Assembly (NCBI GenBank): GCA_013215825.1
Contig: JABSQN010000004.1
Location: 558,001 to 622,000 of the forward strand
Source: Piscirickettsiaceae bacterium
Lineage (GTDB): Bacteria; Pseudomonadota; Gammaproteobacteria; Nitrosococcales; Methylophagaceae
Direction of reading: 5' to 3'
DNA length: 64,000 nt
Shown: positions 28,919-37,660 of the stretch, one piece after another
How the letters are laid out: each line of letters opens with the position of its first letter
Numbering within the stretch: the first letter of the stretch is position 1
Notes under the pieces: model-generated
The model's input: the letters and a program-made list of their open reading frames with translations, nothing else
What the model was told of the DNA's origin: nothing
Databases searched by the model: none
Position numbers and translations under genes: made by a program

Positions 28919-29311
28919 ATGAGTACGAGTAAACAGTTACCACACCTAAAAGTGGTATTGAATTCGCCTAATCATCAAAACTATAGGCACATTGTACATG
29001 ATGGCAAGAAGCTACATTATATACAGAATGTAAGAGAGTTTTACTATACGCTTGGCTATACAGATAATATGGCTAGAGCAAATATTCTACCTGATGAATT
29101 TGTGTGGGATGAGTATACAAATAACAGTGGCTATTCGGTGTGTTTACAAAAACATATTTTAGATTACCTCAATAAGTATTCTCCGACATTTTATGAAGAT
29201 TATGGTGATGCGTATAATGCGTTTGAAAAAGAGCATAATGATTTCCGCATTGCGCGTGGAGATTCTTGTGCGGGGTGTAGGTTGCATGAGTTTTGTGAGG
29301 ATTCAAAATAA
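28919..29311 (+). CDS. Hypothetical protein with C-terminal cysteine motif
   Basis: I do not recognise this 130-residue protein. It has no signal peptide or membrane segment. It is rich in Tyr, Asn, Asp and His, and ends with a cysteine group CAGCRLHEFCEDSK (Cys-X2-Cys-X6-Cys) that could bind metal, with a further Cys in GYSVCLQKH. An AAGG sequence lies 8 bases before the ATG, and a possible promoter is upstream, so it looks expressed as a single gene. It sits between guaA and an insertion-sequence remnant, in a spot open to gene insertion, and may be an accessory gene. Confidence 0.65.
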   Translation: MSTSKQLPHLKVVLNSPNHQNYRHIVHDGKKLHYIQNVREFYYTLGYTDNMARANILPDEFVWDEYTNNSGYSVCLQKHILDYLNKYSPTFYEDYGDAYNAFEKEHNDFRIARGDSCAGCRLHEFCEDSK

Positions 29312-29315
29312 TTAT

Positions 29316-29953
29316 GGGGCTGTCCCAGATAACTAGCACAATTCATCTTTAACCCATTGTTTCAACTGTTGTAATTGTTCTTGTGGTTTTGGGTTGTTAA
29401 ATCGCCACTCACATTTGTTCGAAACAGATGAAAATAGTCTTTGGGAACACCATTAATTTTCGCATTTGTCGTTTAGCTTGATTTAGCTTCGCTGACCTTT
29501 GGTTTCAAAAGTTCTCTATTCCGTTGATGTGGTTTTTCTTGTCGGCAATCAACGTTGAATGATTAATTCGGTAGTGGTTAAACTCCGATACATCAAGTAC
29601 GTTATAACCCCGCTTTAATAAACCGAATACAGGGACTTTTCCTGCGCTGCGGCTCCACGTCCTCGCTTTCCTTTTTGTCTGCCACCAAAGTAAGACTCGC
29701 CCACTTCATCTTTCCCATCAAAATATTCGTCGGATTTTTCCAATAAATTTAGAAATATAATTTCACGTAAACGATGAAAACAATAGCCACCTCTTTTACG
29801 ATTATCGCCAATCAGATCTGCAGCACATCGGGCTGTTACTCCAGCCACAAAATACGCGATCCGTTTATTCTGTTTTAAGGTACTTAATCTGCTCTTCTTC
29901 ATACTGTTCCCTTAGAAACCATAATCTATCTAAGGAACTATCTGTTGATAAAG
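29316..29953. mobile_element. IS1595-family insertion sequence remnant
   Basis: The left end reads GGGGCTGTCCCAGATAACTA, a typical terminal repeat of IS1595-type elements. Near 29935-29953 AACTATCTGTTGATAAAGG is a diverged counterpart of its reverse complement. Inside is a broken minus-strand transposase gene. The right end and the transposase are decayed, so the element cannot move by itself. This explains the 0.7 kb without intact genes between the orphan gene and gnd. Confidence 0.75.
29333..29902 (-). pseudogene. Frameshifted IS1595-type transposase
   Basis: The N-terminal part reads MKKSRLSTLKQNKRIAYFVA and on to DEVGESYFGGRQKGKRGRG; the ESYFGG(R)KGKRGRG motif is diagnostic of IS1595-type transposases and holds a catalytic acidic residue. 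The frame breaks near 29635, continues in another frame as KVPVFGLLKRGYNVLDV and later ADKKNHINGIENF, hits a stop, and finishes as NGVPKDYFHLF and a W-RFNNPKPQEQLQQL-like tail ending at a TAG at 29333-29335. At least two disabling changes are visible. Confidence 0.8.
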
Positions 29954-29962
29954 GCGATGAAT

Positions 29963-29997
29963 AAAAAAGGGCCGTTAATAATTAACGGCCCTTTTAC
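29963..29997 (-). terminator. Terminator after gnd (bidirectional)
   Basis: GGGCCGTTAA (29969-29978), a 3-base loop, TTAACGGCCC (29982-29991), with A-run on one side and T-run on the other, so it could work on both strands. It lies about 25 bases after the gnd stop. Confidence 0.9.
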
Positions 29998-30019
29998 TTT
30001 GCACTAAATATTCGACTAA

Positions 30020-31486
30020 TTAAACATCATAATTGGTCGCTGAAATATCACCACCACGACCGGTCCAGTTGGTGTGGAAGAACTCACCACGAGGCTTATC
30101 TAAACGTTCATAGGTATGAGCGCCAAAATAATCACGCTGTGCTTGTAACAAATTAGCGGGTAGACGTTCACTTCGGTAGCCATCGTAGAATGCTAACGCA
30201 CTACTAAATGTAGGTGCTGGCACACCTAGAGCAATTGATGTACCTACTGCTTTACGCCAACCTGGCAATGCATCTGTAATGGCATCAATAAAGAATTGAT
30301 CTAATAATAAATTCTCTAAATCTTTATTATTATCAAAGGCTTCACGAATATTAGCTAAAAATTGACTACGAATAATACAGCCGCCACGCCACATAAGCGC
30401 GATACCGCCGTAGTTAAGATCCCAGCCATAGGTGTTAGCCGCTTCACGCATCAACATATAACCTTGTGCATAAGAGATGATTTTTGAAGCATATAAAGCA
30501 TCACGAATGGCATCCACCATTTCTGCTTTATCACCCTCAAACTCCGCCGCTAGTTTTGGCAAAACTTTAGAGGCTGCTACACGTTCATCTTTGCGTGCTG
30601 ACAAGCAACGAGCAAATACCGCTTCACCAATCAATGTGAGTGGAATACCTAAATCTAAGGCATTCATACCTGTCCATTTCCCGGTACCTTTTTGGCCAGC
30701 TGTATCAAGAATATGATCGATCAATAAGCTACCATCATCTTCTTTAACGGCTAGAATATCACGGGTAATTTCGATAAGATATGAATCTAAAACACCTTCA
30801 TTCCAGGTGCCAAATACTTGCTGAATTTCATCGCCTGACATGCCTAAACCTTCACGCATCAATTGATAGGCTTCACAAATTAATTGCATATCACCATATT
30901 CAATGCCGTTATGCACCATTTTCACATAATGACCAGCGCCATCGTTCCCCACCCAGTCACAACAAGGTTCTCCATCAACTTGTGCAGCAATAGCTTGAAA
31001 AATAGGTTTAACTGCCGGCCAAGCAGCATTGTTACCACCAGGCATAATGGAAGGTCCAAAACGGGCTCCTTCTTCACCTCCTGATACACCAGAACCAATA
31101 AATAAAATACCTTTTTGGTGTAATTCATGAGTCCGACGGTCACTATCCGTATACAGTGAGTTACCACCATCAATAATGATGTCTCCCCGTTCTAAATAAG
31201 GAAGTATTTTGTCTATAAATGCATCAACAACCGCACCTGCTTTTACCATTAACATTACACGACGTGGTAATTTTAAGCTTTCTACAAAACTTTTTATATC
31301 ATGGAAACCAATGACGTTAGTACCTTTAGCGGGCCCTTCTAGGAATTCATCAACTTTACTCGTTGTACGGTTATAAACAGCCACGGTAAAACCATGATCA
31401 TTCATATTTAATACCAGATTTTGCCCCATAACGGCTAAACCAACTAATCCAATATCTGCTTTTGCTGCCGTTTCCACTACACTCAT
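30020..31486 (-). CDS. gnd: 6-phosphogluconate dehydrogenase, decarboxylating
   Basis: Oxidative pentose phosphate enzyme making ribulose 5-phosphate, CO2 and NADPH. The 488-residue protein has the Rossmann motif [18 protein letters not shown] with NRTTSK following, the substrate signature [34 protein letters not shown] with its conserved serine and glycine, the catalytic region [20 protein letters not shown] (Lys and Asn), and the C-terminal tail with ISATNYDV. Its start codon shares one base with the stop of the upstream nucleotidyltransferase-like gene (TAATG), so the two are translationally coupled. No zwf or pgl is in the window. Confidence 0.97.
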   Translation of the reverse strand: MSVVETAAKADIGLVGLAVMGQNLVLNMNDHGFTVAVYNRTTSKVDEFLEGPAKGTNVIGFHDIKSFVESLKLPRRVMLMVKAGAVVDAFIDKILPYLERGDIIIDGGNSLYTDSDRRTHELHQKGILFIGSGVSGGEEGARFGPSIMPGGNNAAWPAVKPIFQAIAAQVDGEPCCDWVGNDGAGHYVKMVHNGIEYGDMQLICEAYQLMREGLGMSGDEIQQVFGTWNEGVLDSYLIEITRDILAVKEDDGSLLIDHILDTAGQKGTGKWTGMNALDLGIPLTLIGEAVFARCLSARKDERVAASKVLPKLAAEFEGDKAEMVDAIRDALYASKIISYAQGYMLMREAANTYGWDLNYGGIALMWRGGCIIRSQFLANIREAFDNNKDLENLLLDQFFIDAITDALPGWRKAVGTSIALGVPAPTFSSALAFYDGYRSERLPANLLQAQRDYFGAHTYERLDKPRGEFFHTNWTGRGGDISATNYDV

Positions 31487-32445
31487 TATCTACACACCTT
31501 AATATATTCGCCTTTGGCTTCACGGGTTGAACCCACGATAAGCCGACATTTCCCCGTAACAACATCACATTCTACGGTCCCTGATACTTCAATTTCTTCG
31601 CCTACTTTTGCTTGCCCGACATAGGTGTGCGTAAATGACACAATATATGGTGTCAACGCATTATCAACCTTATAAATAGCGGGATAATCAAACGCATGGT
31701 CATCATCGATAACCTTAGTTTTAATAGTTAGTAAGCCCTTTTTCTGATACTGATTCTGATTCTGGTCTATCTCTAGCTCATCAGCCAAACAGACCATGCC
31801 AATATCAAACTTACACCCTTCTATCACGGCTTTATTGAGTTTGCGATTTTCATGCCATGAAAACTCATCAAAGCTTAATTCACCTGCACGTCGCTGAAAA
31901 TTATCCTTCATTGACGACTGATTTAACTTGTTAATTGTACGCTCTATCAAGGCTTGCCGCACTGCTTGCCGCGTTTGTTGAAATGCAATTCGTCCATAAA
32001 CAGCAAGATCAATATCTGATTTTTCTTGCTGCTGATTGATTAACATCGAGCCTGTTAGCCCCAAAAGATGACAATCCACGCCTAATCGCACCAATATAGG
32101 GATAAGCATCTGTAACTTCCGTTCTATTTCATCACGAGGTTCTCGCTGTAAAACGGCTTGCAAGCGCTGTTCTGGTCGATAGTGTTGTGTAATATCATTC
32201 ACTGCAACGGCATGAAACACGGTATCAAATTGTTTTGATTGATAATAATACTGAGGATAGGACTGCTGTAAAAGCTGATTCGCCTGTTCTGTATCTACCT
32301 TTTTCCAGCCACTTTCACTGGGGATATATCGTAAAAAACAACCTACTTTCCCTTCTTGGGGTAGATAACTCACAACCGCAAAAATCAAACCTTCTTTGGT
32401 TTGAATAAAGTCTTTGGGTAGATAGGGGAAATCCGGATTTCTCAT
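31486..32445 (-). CDS. Nucleotidyltransferase-superfamily protein of unknown target
   Basis: A 319-residue cytoplasmic protein. Residues 132-146 hold the DNA polymerase beta superfamily signature: Gly132-Ser133, ten residues, then Asp144-Ile-Asp146 (LTGSMLIN...[11 protein letters not shown]). N-terminal to it is a domain opening [20 protein letters not shown] and [11 protein letters not shown]-terminal to it a beta-rich part ([20 protein letters not shown]) may be an OB-like fold. I recall similar N-domain/nucleotidyltransferase proteins mostly from archaea, which is memory, not a search. The substrate is unknown. The TAATG junction with gnd suggests a related role or control. Confidence 0.6.
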   Translation of the reverse strand: MRNPDFPYLPKDFIQTKEGLIFAVVSYLPQEGKVGCFLRYIPSESGWKKVDTEQANQLLQQSYPQYYYQSKQFDTVFHAVAVNDITQHYRPEQRLQAVLQREPRDEIERKLQMLIPILVRLGVDCHLLGLTGSMLINQQQEKSDIDLAVYGRIAFQQTRQAVRQALIERTINKLNQSSMKDNFQRRAGELSFDEFSWHENRKLNKAVIEGCKFDIGMVCLADELEIDQNQNQYQKKGLLTIKTKVIDDDHAFDYPAIYKVDNALTPYIVSFTHTYVGQAKVGEEIEVSGTVECDVVTGKCRLIVGSTREAKGEYIKVCR

Positions 32446-32485
32446 CAGCTAGAATTTTACGCTTTATCGTGTTCAATCACCATTA

Positions 32486-33202
32486 TTATCGACGACGCAA
32501 CCACATCCAAATGCCCGTCAATGATAGTACGATGAGTAATCCAGCTAAAATATCTAACAACCAGATACCATACCTCTCAAGAAGTCGGCCATTGTGAAGA
32601 TCTAATACAAAGCGCTCAATTGATATACCTTTGCCATGAAAATACGTTGCTAACTCTTTTTCCACTGATTCAGGCATTGGCTGCGGCACACTCCAGCCGA
32701 CACCTTGTAAGGAAATTTTCTCCCATTGGTCCAACATAAAGTCACTACGCCAAATCCCGTCTCGCGTTTGTATAACTGGCGCGCCATGGTACCAGCCAAT
32801 ATTTTGAATATCTTGCGGCACACCTGCTGAGGCGCCCATTTTTTCAATAAACTCACCCTCGGGGGTCAATAATATCAAAGCATCCGCTGTCGCCAAGACA
32901 AGTAAATATTCCAATGATACGCCACCTAAAACAGCCTGTTGTACGTCAACAACCGGCGTGGCATTGACAAAAACTTGTTGACCAAATTGTGAAATAACAT
33001 AGGTATCTAATAGATAAACAGCATCAGGGCTCACAGTATTAATACCATAATGGCTCAATAACCAGTCCCATGTTAAATACTGCTCGTCCAATTCAAAGTC
33101 AGAGGTATGGTTAAGCATCACACCGGTTATTGCCAACATCAATACAAATAAGGCAACAGCTGCGCCCATTCCCCGATGTAGACTTCTCATTCGACGATTC
33201 AT
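32486..33202 (-). CDS. PepSY-associated membrane protein
   Basis: A 238-residue inner-membrane protein with helices at both ends: residues about 12-30 (GAAVALFVLMLAITGVMLN, preceded by the RSLHRGMG motif with a possible haem- or cation-binding histidine) and 213-233 (WLLDILAGLLIVLSLTGIWM). The periplasmic part lies between. The LHR and VMLNH motifs are typical of the PepSY-TM family. It follows the FMN-binding gene by 10 bases and would form the membrane electron-transfer partner of it; that functional link is inferred from the association of these families in other bacteria. Confidence 0.8.
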   Translation of the reverse strand: MNRRMRSLHRGMGAAVALFVLMLAITGVMLNHTSDFELDEQYLTWDWLLSHYGINTVSPDAVYLLDTYVISQFGQQVFVNATPVVDVQQAVLGGVSLEYLLVLATADALILLTPEGEFIEKMGASAGVPQDIQNIGWYHGAPVIQTRDGIWRSDFMLDQWEKISLQGVGWSVPQPMPESVEKELATYFHGKGISIERFVLDLHNGRLLERYGIWLLDILAGLLIVLSLTGIWMWLRRR

Positions 33203-33212
33203 GCCTAAACTT

Positions 33213-33740
33213 TCACTCCGTAAACTGCTCTAAATATAATGCTAACTGCACAACAACGGTCATTGCTCTGACAGATAAGGTTGCTCCTGAAATACCATCA
33301 ATATGGCGATCAAGTTGGTTTCCTTCCAGCTGAGCTTGCTTAAATTGCCTAGTAAATGCGGGATAACGTATTTCATCACCTCGACTTTCTCTAAACGCTA
33401 ATACAACAACTTTTTCAACCTTACCAGCAACAATGACGATTCCAAAAGTAATGGGTTTGACCTTGCCAATTTCTTCTAGAATCCATACAGTACGTGCATC
33501 TTGTTGCCAGTAGCGGATTCTTAGCCCTAGATAATTATGACCCAATATTTCAGCTATTGAGTGCCGTAAATCACCTTTAACCCACAGCACCTTACTTTTA
33601 GGCACTGCGTTATTAAATGTTTCAGCCAGGAAACCTTCATCGGTCTGATAAACGCCTCGGGCAAAAGAAGCAGCAGTGATAAAGCATAACACTAAGCCTA
33701 TAAAATATACTTTTATTGCTTTATTATTTGTTATGTTCAA
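33213..33740 (-). CDS. Extracytoplasmic FMN-binding domain protein
   Basis: A 175-residue secreted protein: signal peptide (about residues 8-27) and an FMN-bind domain. The motif DGISGATLS (residues 148-156) fits the flavinylation consensus D-G-x-S/T-G-A-T-x-S/T, in which ApbE attaches FMN to the last Ser/Thr; here Ser156 is the predicted site. No ApbE gene is in the window. The only plausible start is TTG 33740, with GAGGAG 7 bases upstream. It lies between the porin and the PepSY membrane protein in the same operon, a likely periplasmic redox carrier. Confidence 0.85.
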   Translation of the reverse strand: MNITNNKAIKVYFIGLVLCFITAASFARGVYQTDEGFLAETFNNAVPKSKVLWVKGDLRHSIAEILGHNYLGLRIRYWQQDARTVWILEEIGKVKPITFGIVIVAGKVEKVVVLAFRESRGDEIRYPAFTRQFKQAQLEGNQLDRHIDGISGATLSVRAMTVVVQLALYLEQFTE

Positions 33741-33765
33741 ATCACTGCTCCTCTTTTAGTTCTAA

Positions 33766-35034
33766 TTAAAATTGATAACCTAAACCAACATTAAAGCCAT
33801 CTAATTCTGCTTTACCAGCCGGGACAGTTTGGTCTTGATAATCCACTTTAACCACCACATCTTTATGCGGCCACCAGTTCACACCAAGATCAAATTGTTC
33901 ATATTCAGTGTCTATAGAACTACCCGCTTGATTATCCCACTCGCTATAACGCGCAAAGACACCAAAGTTGTTATTGATTTGGAATGAAGGCTCAACATAC
34001 CAACCCGTTTGCTCATCATAACCCGTGCTCTTCGGACCATCGCCATCTAAGTCCCATGTTGCATATAATGCTCGCAAACCAAAAGCGCCTCGCTTAATCA
34101 CCGCATGCGTTTCATATAAGGTAGCACTGCCTGCTGTTGAATCTTGGCTTTGCGTAATATCTTCTTGATATTGAACCGTTGCGGCTAATTCAACGCCTGG
34201 AATGCCTGTCCATTTAATACGACCGGTGTAAGCAAAATCATCTGCTAACGCTTTTGATACTTTTTGACGACCATCTCTTATTTTGTAACTGGATTTTGTG
34301 CCACCTTTACTCACATCTAAACCAGATGTAACCGCGACATCATAACTAAATCCTTGAGCAATTTCACCACTAAACATTGCTCCTGCTGACCACCATGTTG
34401 TCGGAACAATATTCTTTTCAACTGAATTACGCTCAGTACCATAGAAGGTATTAGGTTCATGGGTTTCATTGAGAATGCCGACAGGGGTCAAGAATAAACC
34501 ACCGGTAACACGGTGTTGCTCATTAATATCATATTCAATATAAGCTTGTTCAAGCTCTACTTCCCCTGATTTACCGTCACCAGCGATGCTATGTTCAAGC
34601 TCAAATTCAGAGAAAAATCGTAAGTCATCATTAAATTCATGTCCAAAGAACAATACAAAACGATGGAAATCAACTTCATTTTTATCTGCCGAACCATTTT
34701 GGTCTTCTAGATTGTTGTAGTGCAGCTCGCCATAACCACCGATGCTTGTTTTATTACTGATTAAACTCGCAGTTTTAACGGCTTCTTCCGTCGCCACAGC
34801 AACAGCTTCAACGGCTTCACTGGTTTCTAAAGCTATTTGTTCTGTCGCTTCAACCTTATCCTTAAGATTTTCATTTTCGGTCTTTAATTGTTGATTCTGT
34901 TGCTGTACTTCGGTCATTTGCTGCTGCATTTGTTGCAATAGCTGCCAAATTTCTTCATTACTTGGTGTTGCCGCTTGTGTTACAGAAACTGCTGCCATCA
35001 GACTAGCTGCGAGTATTGTTCGTTTAAAGTTCAC
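33766..35034 (-). CDS. Outer-membrane porin with N-terminal coiled coil
   Basis: A 422-residue precursor with signal peptide (MNFKRTILAASLMAAVSVTQA), a coiled-coil stretch at about residues 26-75 very rich in Gln, Glu and Lys (LLQQMQQQMTEVQQQNQQLK), and a beta-barrel from about residue 97 (IGGYGELHYNNLEDQNGSAD) ending in the outer-membrane signature GLGYQF. It resembles carbohydrate/phosphate-type (OprO/P-like) porins, but the substrate cannot be told. It is the first gene of the porin-FMN-PepSY operon. AAGGAG at 35041-35046 lies 6 bases before the ATG. Confidence 0.85.
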   Translation of the reverse strand: MNFKRTILAASLMAAVSVTQAATPSNEEIWQLLQQMQQQMTEVQQQNQQLKTENENLKDKVEATEQIALETSEAVEAVAVATEEAVKTASLISNKTSIGGYGELHYNNLEDQNGSADKNEVDFHRFVLFFGHEFNDDLRFFSEFELEHSIAGDGKSGEVELEQAYIEYDINEQHRVTGGLFLTPVGILNETHEPNTFYGTERNSVEKNIVPTTWWSAGAMFSGEIAQGFSYDVAVTSGLDVSKGGTKSSYKIRDGRQKVSKALADDFAYTGRIKWTGIPGVELAATVQYQEDITQSQDSTAGSATLYETHAVIKRGAFGLRALYATWDLDGDGPKSTGYDEQTGWYVEPSFQINNNFGVFARYSEWDNQAGSSIDTEYEQFDLGVNWWPHKDVVVKVDYQDQTVPAGKAELDGFNVGLGYQF

Positions 35035-35070
35035 CTTCTACTCCTTATCATCTCAAAATTGGATAAAAGG

Positions 35071-35111
35071 AGTATATACAGTTGCCATTCTAAATACAAA
35101 TCGTTCTTATT
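35071..35111 (-). promoter_or_regulatory. Promoter with Fur-like operator for porin-FMN-PepSY operon
   Basis: On the minus strand a -35 TTGTAT (35094-35099) and -10 TATACT (35071-35076) are separated by exactly 17 bases. Overlapping the -35 is AATAAGAACGATTTGTATT (35093-35111), which matches the core Fur box AATGATAATGATTATCATT at about 13 of 19 positions. Such placement would allow repression by iron-loaded Fur. The promoter is convincing; the Fur site is a reasoned prediction. Confidence 0.6.
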
Positions 35112-35172
35112 TAGATTTAATTATTAACCCGGTCACAATACCGGTTTCTCTGTAAAAAAAATTACGCTGGCA

Positions 35173-36099
35173 TCAGCCTCGAGAACCATGTCGCTTCTTC
35201 TTTCTCGCGGCCAGCTTAGCTTCCTTCCTCGCTCTGACTTTAGTCATTTCAATCAACTCAGCTTCCATCATTTCAGGAGTTTCGAGGGTAATTCGTCCAA
35301 TGGTAATATCTCTGAACTCTGTCAAAACAATTTTAGCGGCTCGATCTAAATCGACGCGCCCACCCGCACGCAAACAACCTCGTTTAGCACCAATGGCTTC
35401 CAATAAGATGATGTCATCTTCGGGCAATGATTCTAATTGATAGCGATCCATTAATAACTGTGGATAAACTTCCCTAAAATAGCCCACCGCATACATCGCA
35501 ATATCATCATTACTCACTGCGGTTTCCTTAATCGCACCAGTAATGGCTAAGCGATAGCCGCCATGTGGATTTTCTAGCTTTGGCCATAATACGCCCGGGG
35601 TATCCAACAATACCACGCCTTGATCAAGCTTAATTCGTTGCTGATTTTTGGTTACTGCTGGTTCATTACCCGTCTTAGCGATCATTTTACCCGCAAGATT
35701 ATTAATAAGTGTCGATTTCCCAACATTTGGAATACCCATAATCATCGCTTCAATTCGATTATCACCACTGGCTTTAACCGGTACCATTTTGTGACATAAA
35801 TCCAATAAGCCTTTCATTTTTTCTGGCTGTTCGGTGGTCAAAGCAATCGTTTTAACCCCTTTTTGCTGCTCTAAATAATCCTGCCACTGTTTGGTCACAA
35901 TAGGATCAGCAAGATCACTTTTACTCAGCACTTTAATACACGGTTTATCACCCCGAATATCTGCCAGCATTGGGTTCTCACTACTAAAAGGAATGCGAGC
36001 ATCAAGGATCTCAATAATCAAATCCACTTGAGGAACGATCTTACGCATCTCTTTGCTAGCCTTATGCATATGACCGGGATACCAATTGATATTAGCCAT
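35173..36099 (-). CDS. ylqF: Ribosome biogenesis GTPase YlqF (RbgA-like)
   Basis: A circularly permuted GTPase that in Bacillus helps late 50S subunit assembly. The 308-residue protein has the permuted motif order: G4 (LSKSDLAD) and G5 come before G1 (GIPNVGKSTLINNLAG) and G3 (DTPGVLWP). It begins with INWYPGHMHKA, the family's characteristic start. A Lys/Arg-rich C-terminus (RKEAKLAARKKKRHGSRG) suits RNA binding. It follows the CvfB-like gene by 2 bases. Confidence 0.93.
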   Translation of the reverse strand: MANINWYPGHMHKASKEMRKIVPQVDLIIEILDARIPFSSENPMLADIRGDKPCIKVLSKSDLADPIVTKQWQDYLEQQKGVKTIALTTEQPEKMKGLLDLCHKMVPVKASGDNRIEAMIMGIPNVGKSTLINNLAGKMIAKTGNEPAVTKNQQRIKLDQGVVLLDTPGVLWPKLENPHGGYRLAITGAIKETAVSNDDIAMYAVGYFREVYPQLLMDRYQLESLPEDDIILLEAIGAKRGCLRAGGRVDLDRAAKIVLTEFRDITIGRITLETPEMMEAELIEMTKVRARKEAKLAARKKKRHGSRG

Positions 36100-36101
36100 A
36101 A

Positions 36102-36941
36102 TTAGTCGCCTGTCACTAAGCTGATCTGTGTTTTCTCAATCAAAATCATGCGCTTTTTATACAGCTTGCCCAATGCTTTTTTATAACTCGATTTACTGAC
36201 ACCAAACTGCTTAGCAATCACATCTGCCGGGCTTTTTTCAGTCATGGTTGTTTGACCACCTTCTGCTTTAATAAAGGCCATTATTTTCTTCGATAAGTCA
36301 TCCAAGGCTTCACGTGTTACTAATTGTAGACAGATATCTAGTTTCTTATCTTCTCGAATATGTTTAATATAGCCCTTCATACTCTGACCAATACTTATTG
36401 GCTCAAACACATCACTTTGGAACAATAAACCAATCGTGCCACCATCAACTACAGCACGATACCCCAGATCAGTACGACCACAAATCAGCAGATCGACCTG
36501 TTGCTTCGCCTTATAATAAGGTGAAGTATCACCTAAAAACTTATCTAATTTGCTACTTGCAGTGATCCGTTCTGATGCCGAATCAATAAACAGATAAACC
36601 ACGTAATATTGCCCTACTTGCATCGGTTGTTGCTGCTCACCAAAAGGCACTAATAAGTCCTTCGGCAAACCCCAATCTAAGAATGCACCGATACGATTCA
36701 CTTCAATCACTTTAAGAAAGGCACATTCACCGACTTCGGCTTTAGGTGTTTCAGTCGTTGCTATCAACATGTCTTCTGAATCTAAATAAATAAACACCTC
36801 AAGTTCATCGCCTATCGAACATCCTTCAGGTATATATCGACGAGGTAATAAAATTTCACCATCATCACCTCCATCAAGATAAATCCCGAAGTCCAATCTT
36901 TTTATTACTGTTAATTTATTAAGTTTGCCTAATTCAGCCAT
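36102..36941 (-). CDS. CvfB-like S1 RNA-binding protein
   Basis: A 279-residue protein of the CvfB/YitL family: tandem S1-like folds (GIYLDGGDDGEILLPRRYIP; FLKVIEVNRIGAFLDWGLPK; TASSKLDKFLGD) followed by a C-terminal winged-helix part (DVIAKQFGVSKSSYKKALG). In Staphylococcus CvfB affects virulence and binds RNA; the exact role is not known. The frame extends to 37043, but the family start is MAELGKLN at ATG 36941, so the longer reading is rejected. It is divergent from efpL and transcribed with ylqF. Confidence 0.85.
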   Translation of the reverse strand: MAELGKLNKLTVIKRLDFGIYLDGGDDGEILLPRRYIPEGCSIGDELEVFIYLDSEDMLIATTETPKAEVGECAFLKVIEVNRIGAFLDWGLPKDLLVPFGEQQQPMQVGQYYVVYLFIDSASERITASSKLDKFLGDTSPYYKAKQQVDLLICGRTDLGYRAVVDGGTIGLLFQSDVFEPISIGQSMKGYIKHIREDKKLDICLQLVTREALDDLSKKIMAFIKAEGGQTTMTEKSPADVIAKQFGVSKSSYKKALGKLYKKRMILIEKTQISLVTGD

Positions 36942-37044
36942 GATTTTCTCGAAAAATATAATTAATATTTGGTAGATTTTAACCCAATCACGATTGTAAC
37001 GTTGAAATGAAATGTAATTGATAGGTCTCCTAAAAATACTCACG

Positions 37045-37050
37045 TATAAT
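37045..37050 (+). promoter_or_regulatory. -10 element upstream of efpL
   Basis: A perfect TATAAT lies 36 bases before the efpL start codon. A TTGATA at 37018-37023 is too far (21-base spacer) to be a good -35. Confidence 0.4.
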
Positions 37051-37085
37051 GCTCTAATATTAATGACTATAAATAGAGTGAAACT

Positions 37086-37652
37086 ATGCCTAAAGCCAGT
37101 GATTTAAAACGTGGAATGGTTGTTGAAGTTAATGACGAACCTCATGTAGTGAAAGAAATTGAAGTACGCAACCCATCTTCACGCGGAGCATCAACCTTAT
37201 ATAAAATCCGTTTTAATCATCTTAAAACCAAGCAGAAACGTGATGAAACATTGAAAGGTGATGACTTTTTAAAAGATGTCGATTGCGAACGCCGTGTACT
37301 TCAATTCTCATATAAAGATGACGATGGTTATACTTTTATGAGTTTGGATGATTATGAGCAATACACCATTAATGCTGGCGATATTGAAGATGAGAGCCTG
37401 TATCTAACTGAGGGACTTGAAGGTGTCGTGTCAATATTACTGGACGGTGTTTTAGTCGCTATTGAATTGCCTGCCGCGGTCGCAATGGAAATTGTTGAAA
37501 CCGCGCCTGGTCTTAAAGGTGCCTCAGCCACTGCTCGTACCAAACCGGCTCGTCTAGCAACAGGCTTAGAAGTGCAAGTTCCTGAATATATTGAGCCCAA
37601 TGAAGTCATTAAAATTAATACTGTGACAGGCAAATTTATGTCTCGTGCATAA
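37086..37652 (+). CDS. efpL: Elongation factor P-like protein EfpL (YeiP)
   Basis: A three-domain EF-P paralogue that relieves ribosome stalling at difficult peptide motifs. The 188-residue protein follows the YeiP pattern: SDLKRGMVVEVNDEPHVVKE, the loop NPSSRGASTLYKIRF with Arg33 at the tip instead of EF-P's modified lysine, LKGDDFLKDV, and the C-terminal ETAPGLKGASATARTKPA and TGLEVQVPEYIEPNEVIK. The unmodified Arg33 loop tells it apart from EF-P. It is upstream of ybaN by 8 bases. Confidence 0.93.
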   Translation: MPKASDLKRGMVVEVNDEPHVVKEIEVRNPSSRGASTLYKIRFNHLKTKQKRDETLKGDDFLKDVDCERRVLQFSYKDDDGYTFMSLDDYEQYTINAGDIEDESLYLTEGLEGVVSILLDGVLVAIELPAAVAMEIVETAPGLKGASATARTKPARLATGLEVQVPEYIEPNEVIKINTVTGKFMSRA

Positions 37653-37660
37653 ATGACATA

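Noticed and set aside
34780..34960. Repetitive sequence in the porin N-terminus taken for a tandem repeat
   Set aside because: The pattern comes from Gln/Glu-rich coiled-coil codons and is not an exact nucleotide repeat.
36942..37043. 34-residue extension of the CvfB-like protein
   Set aside because: It covers the divergent promoter region, and MAELGKLN at 36941 is the expected start.
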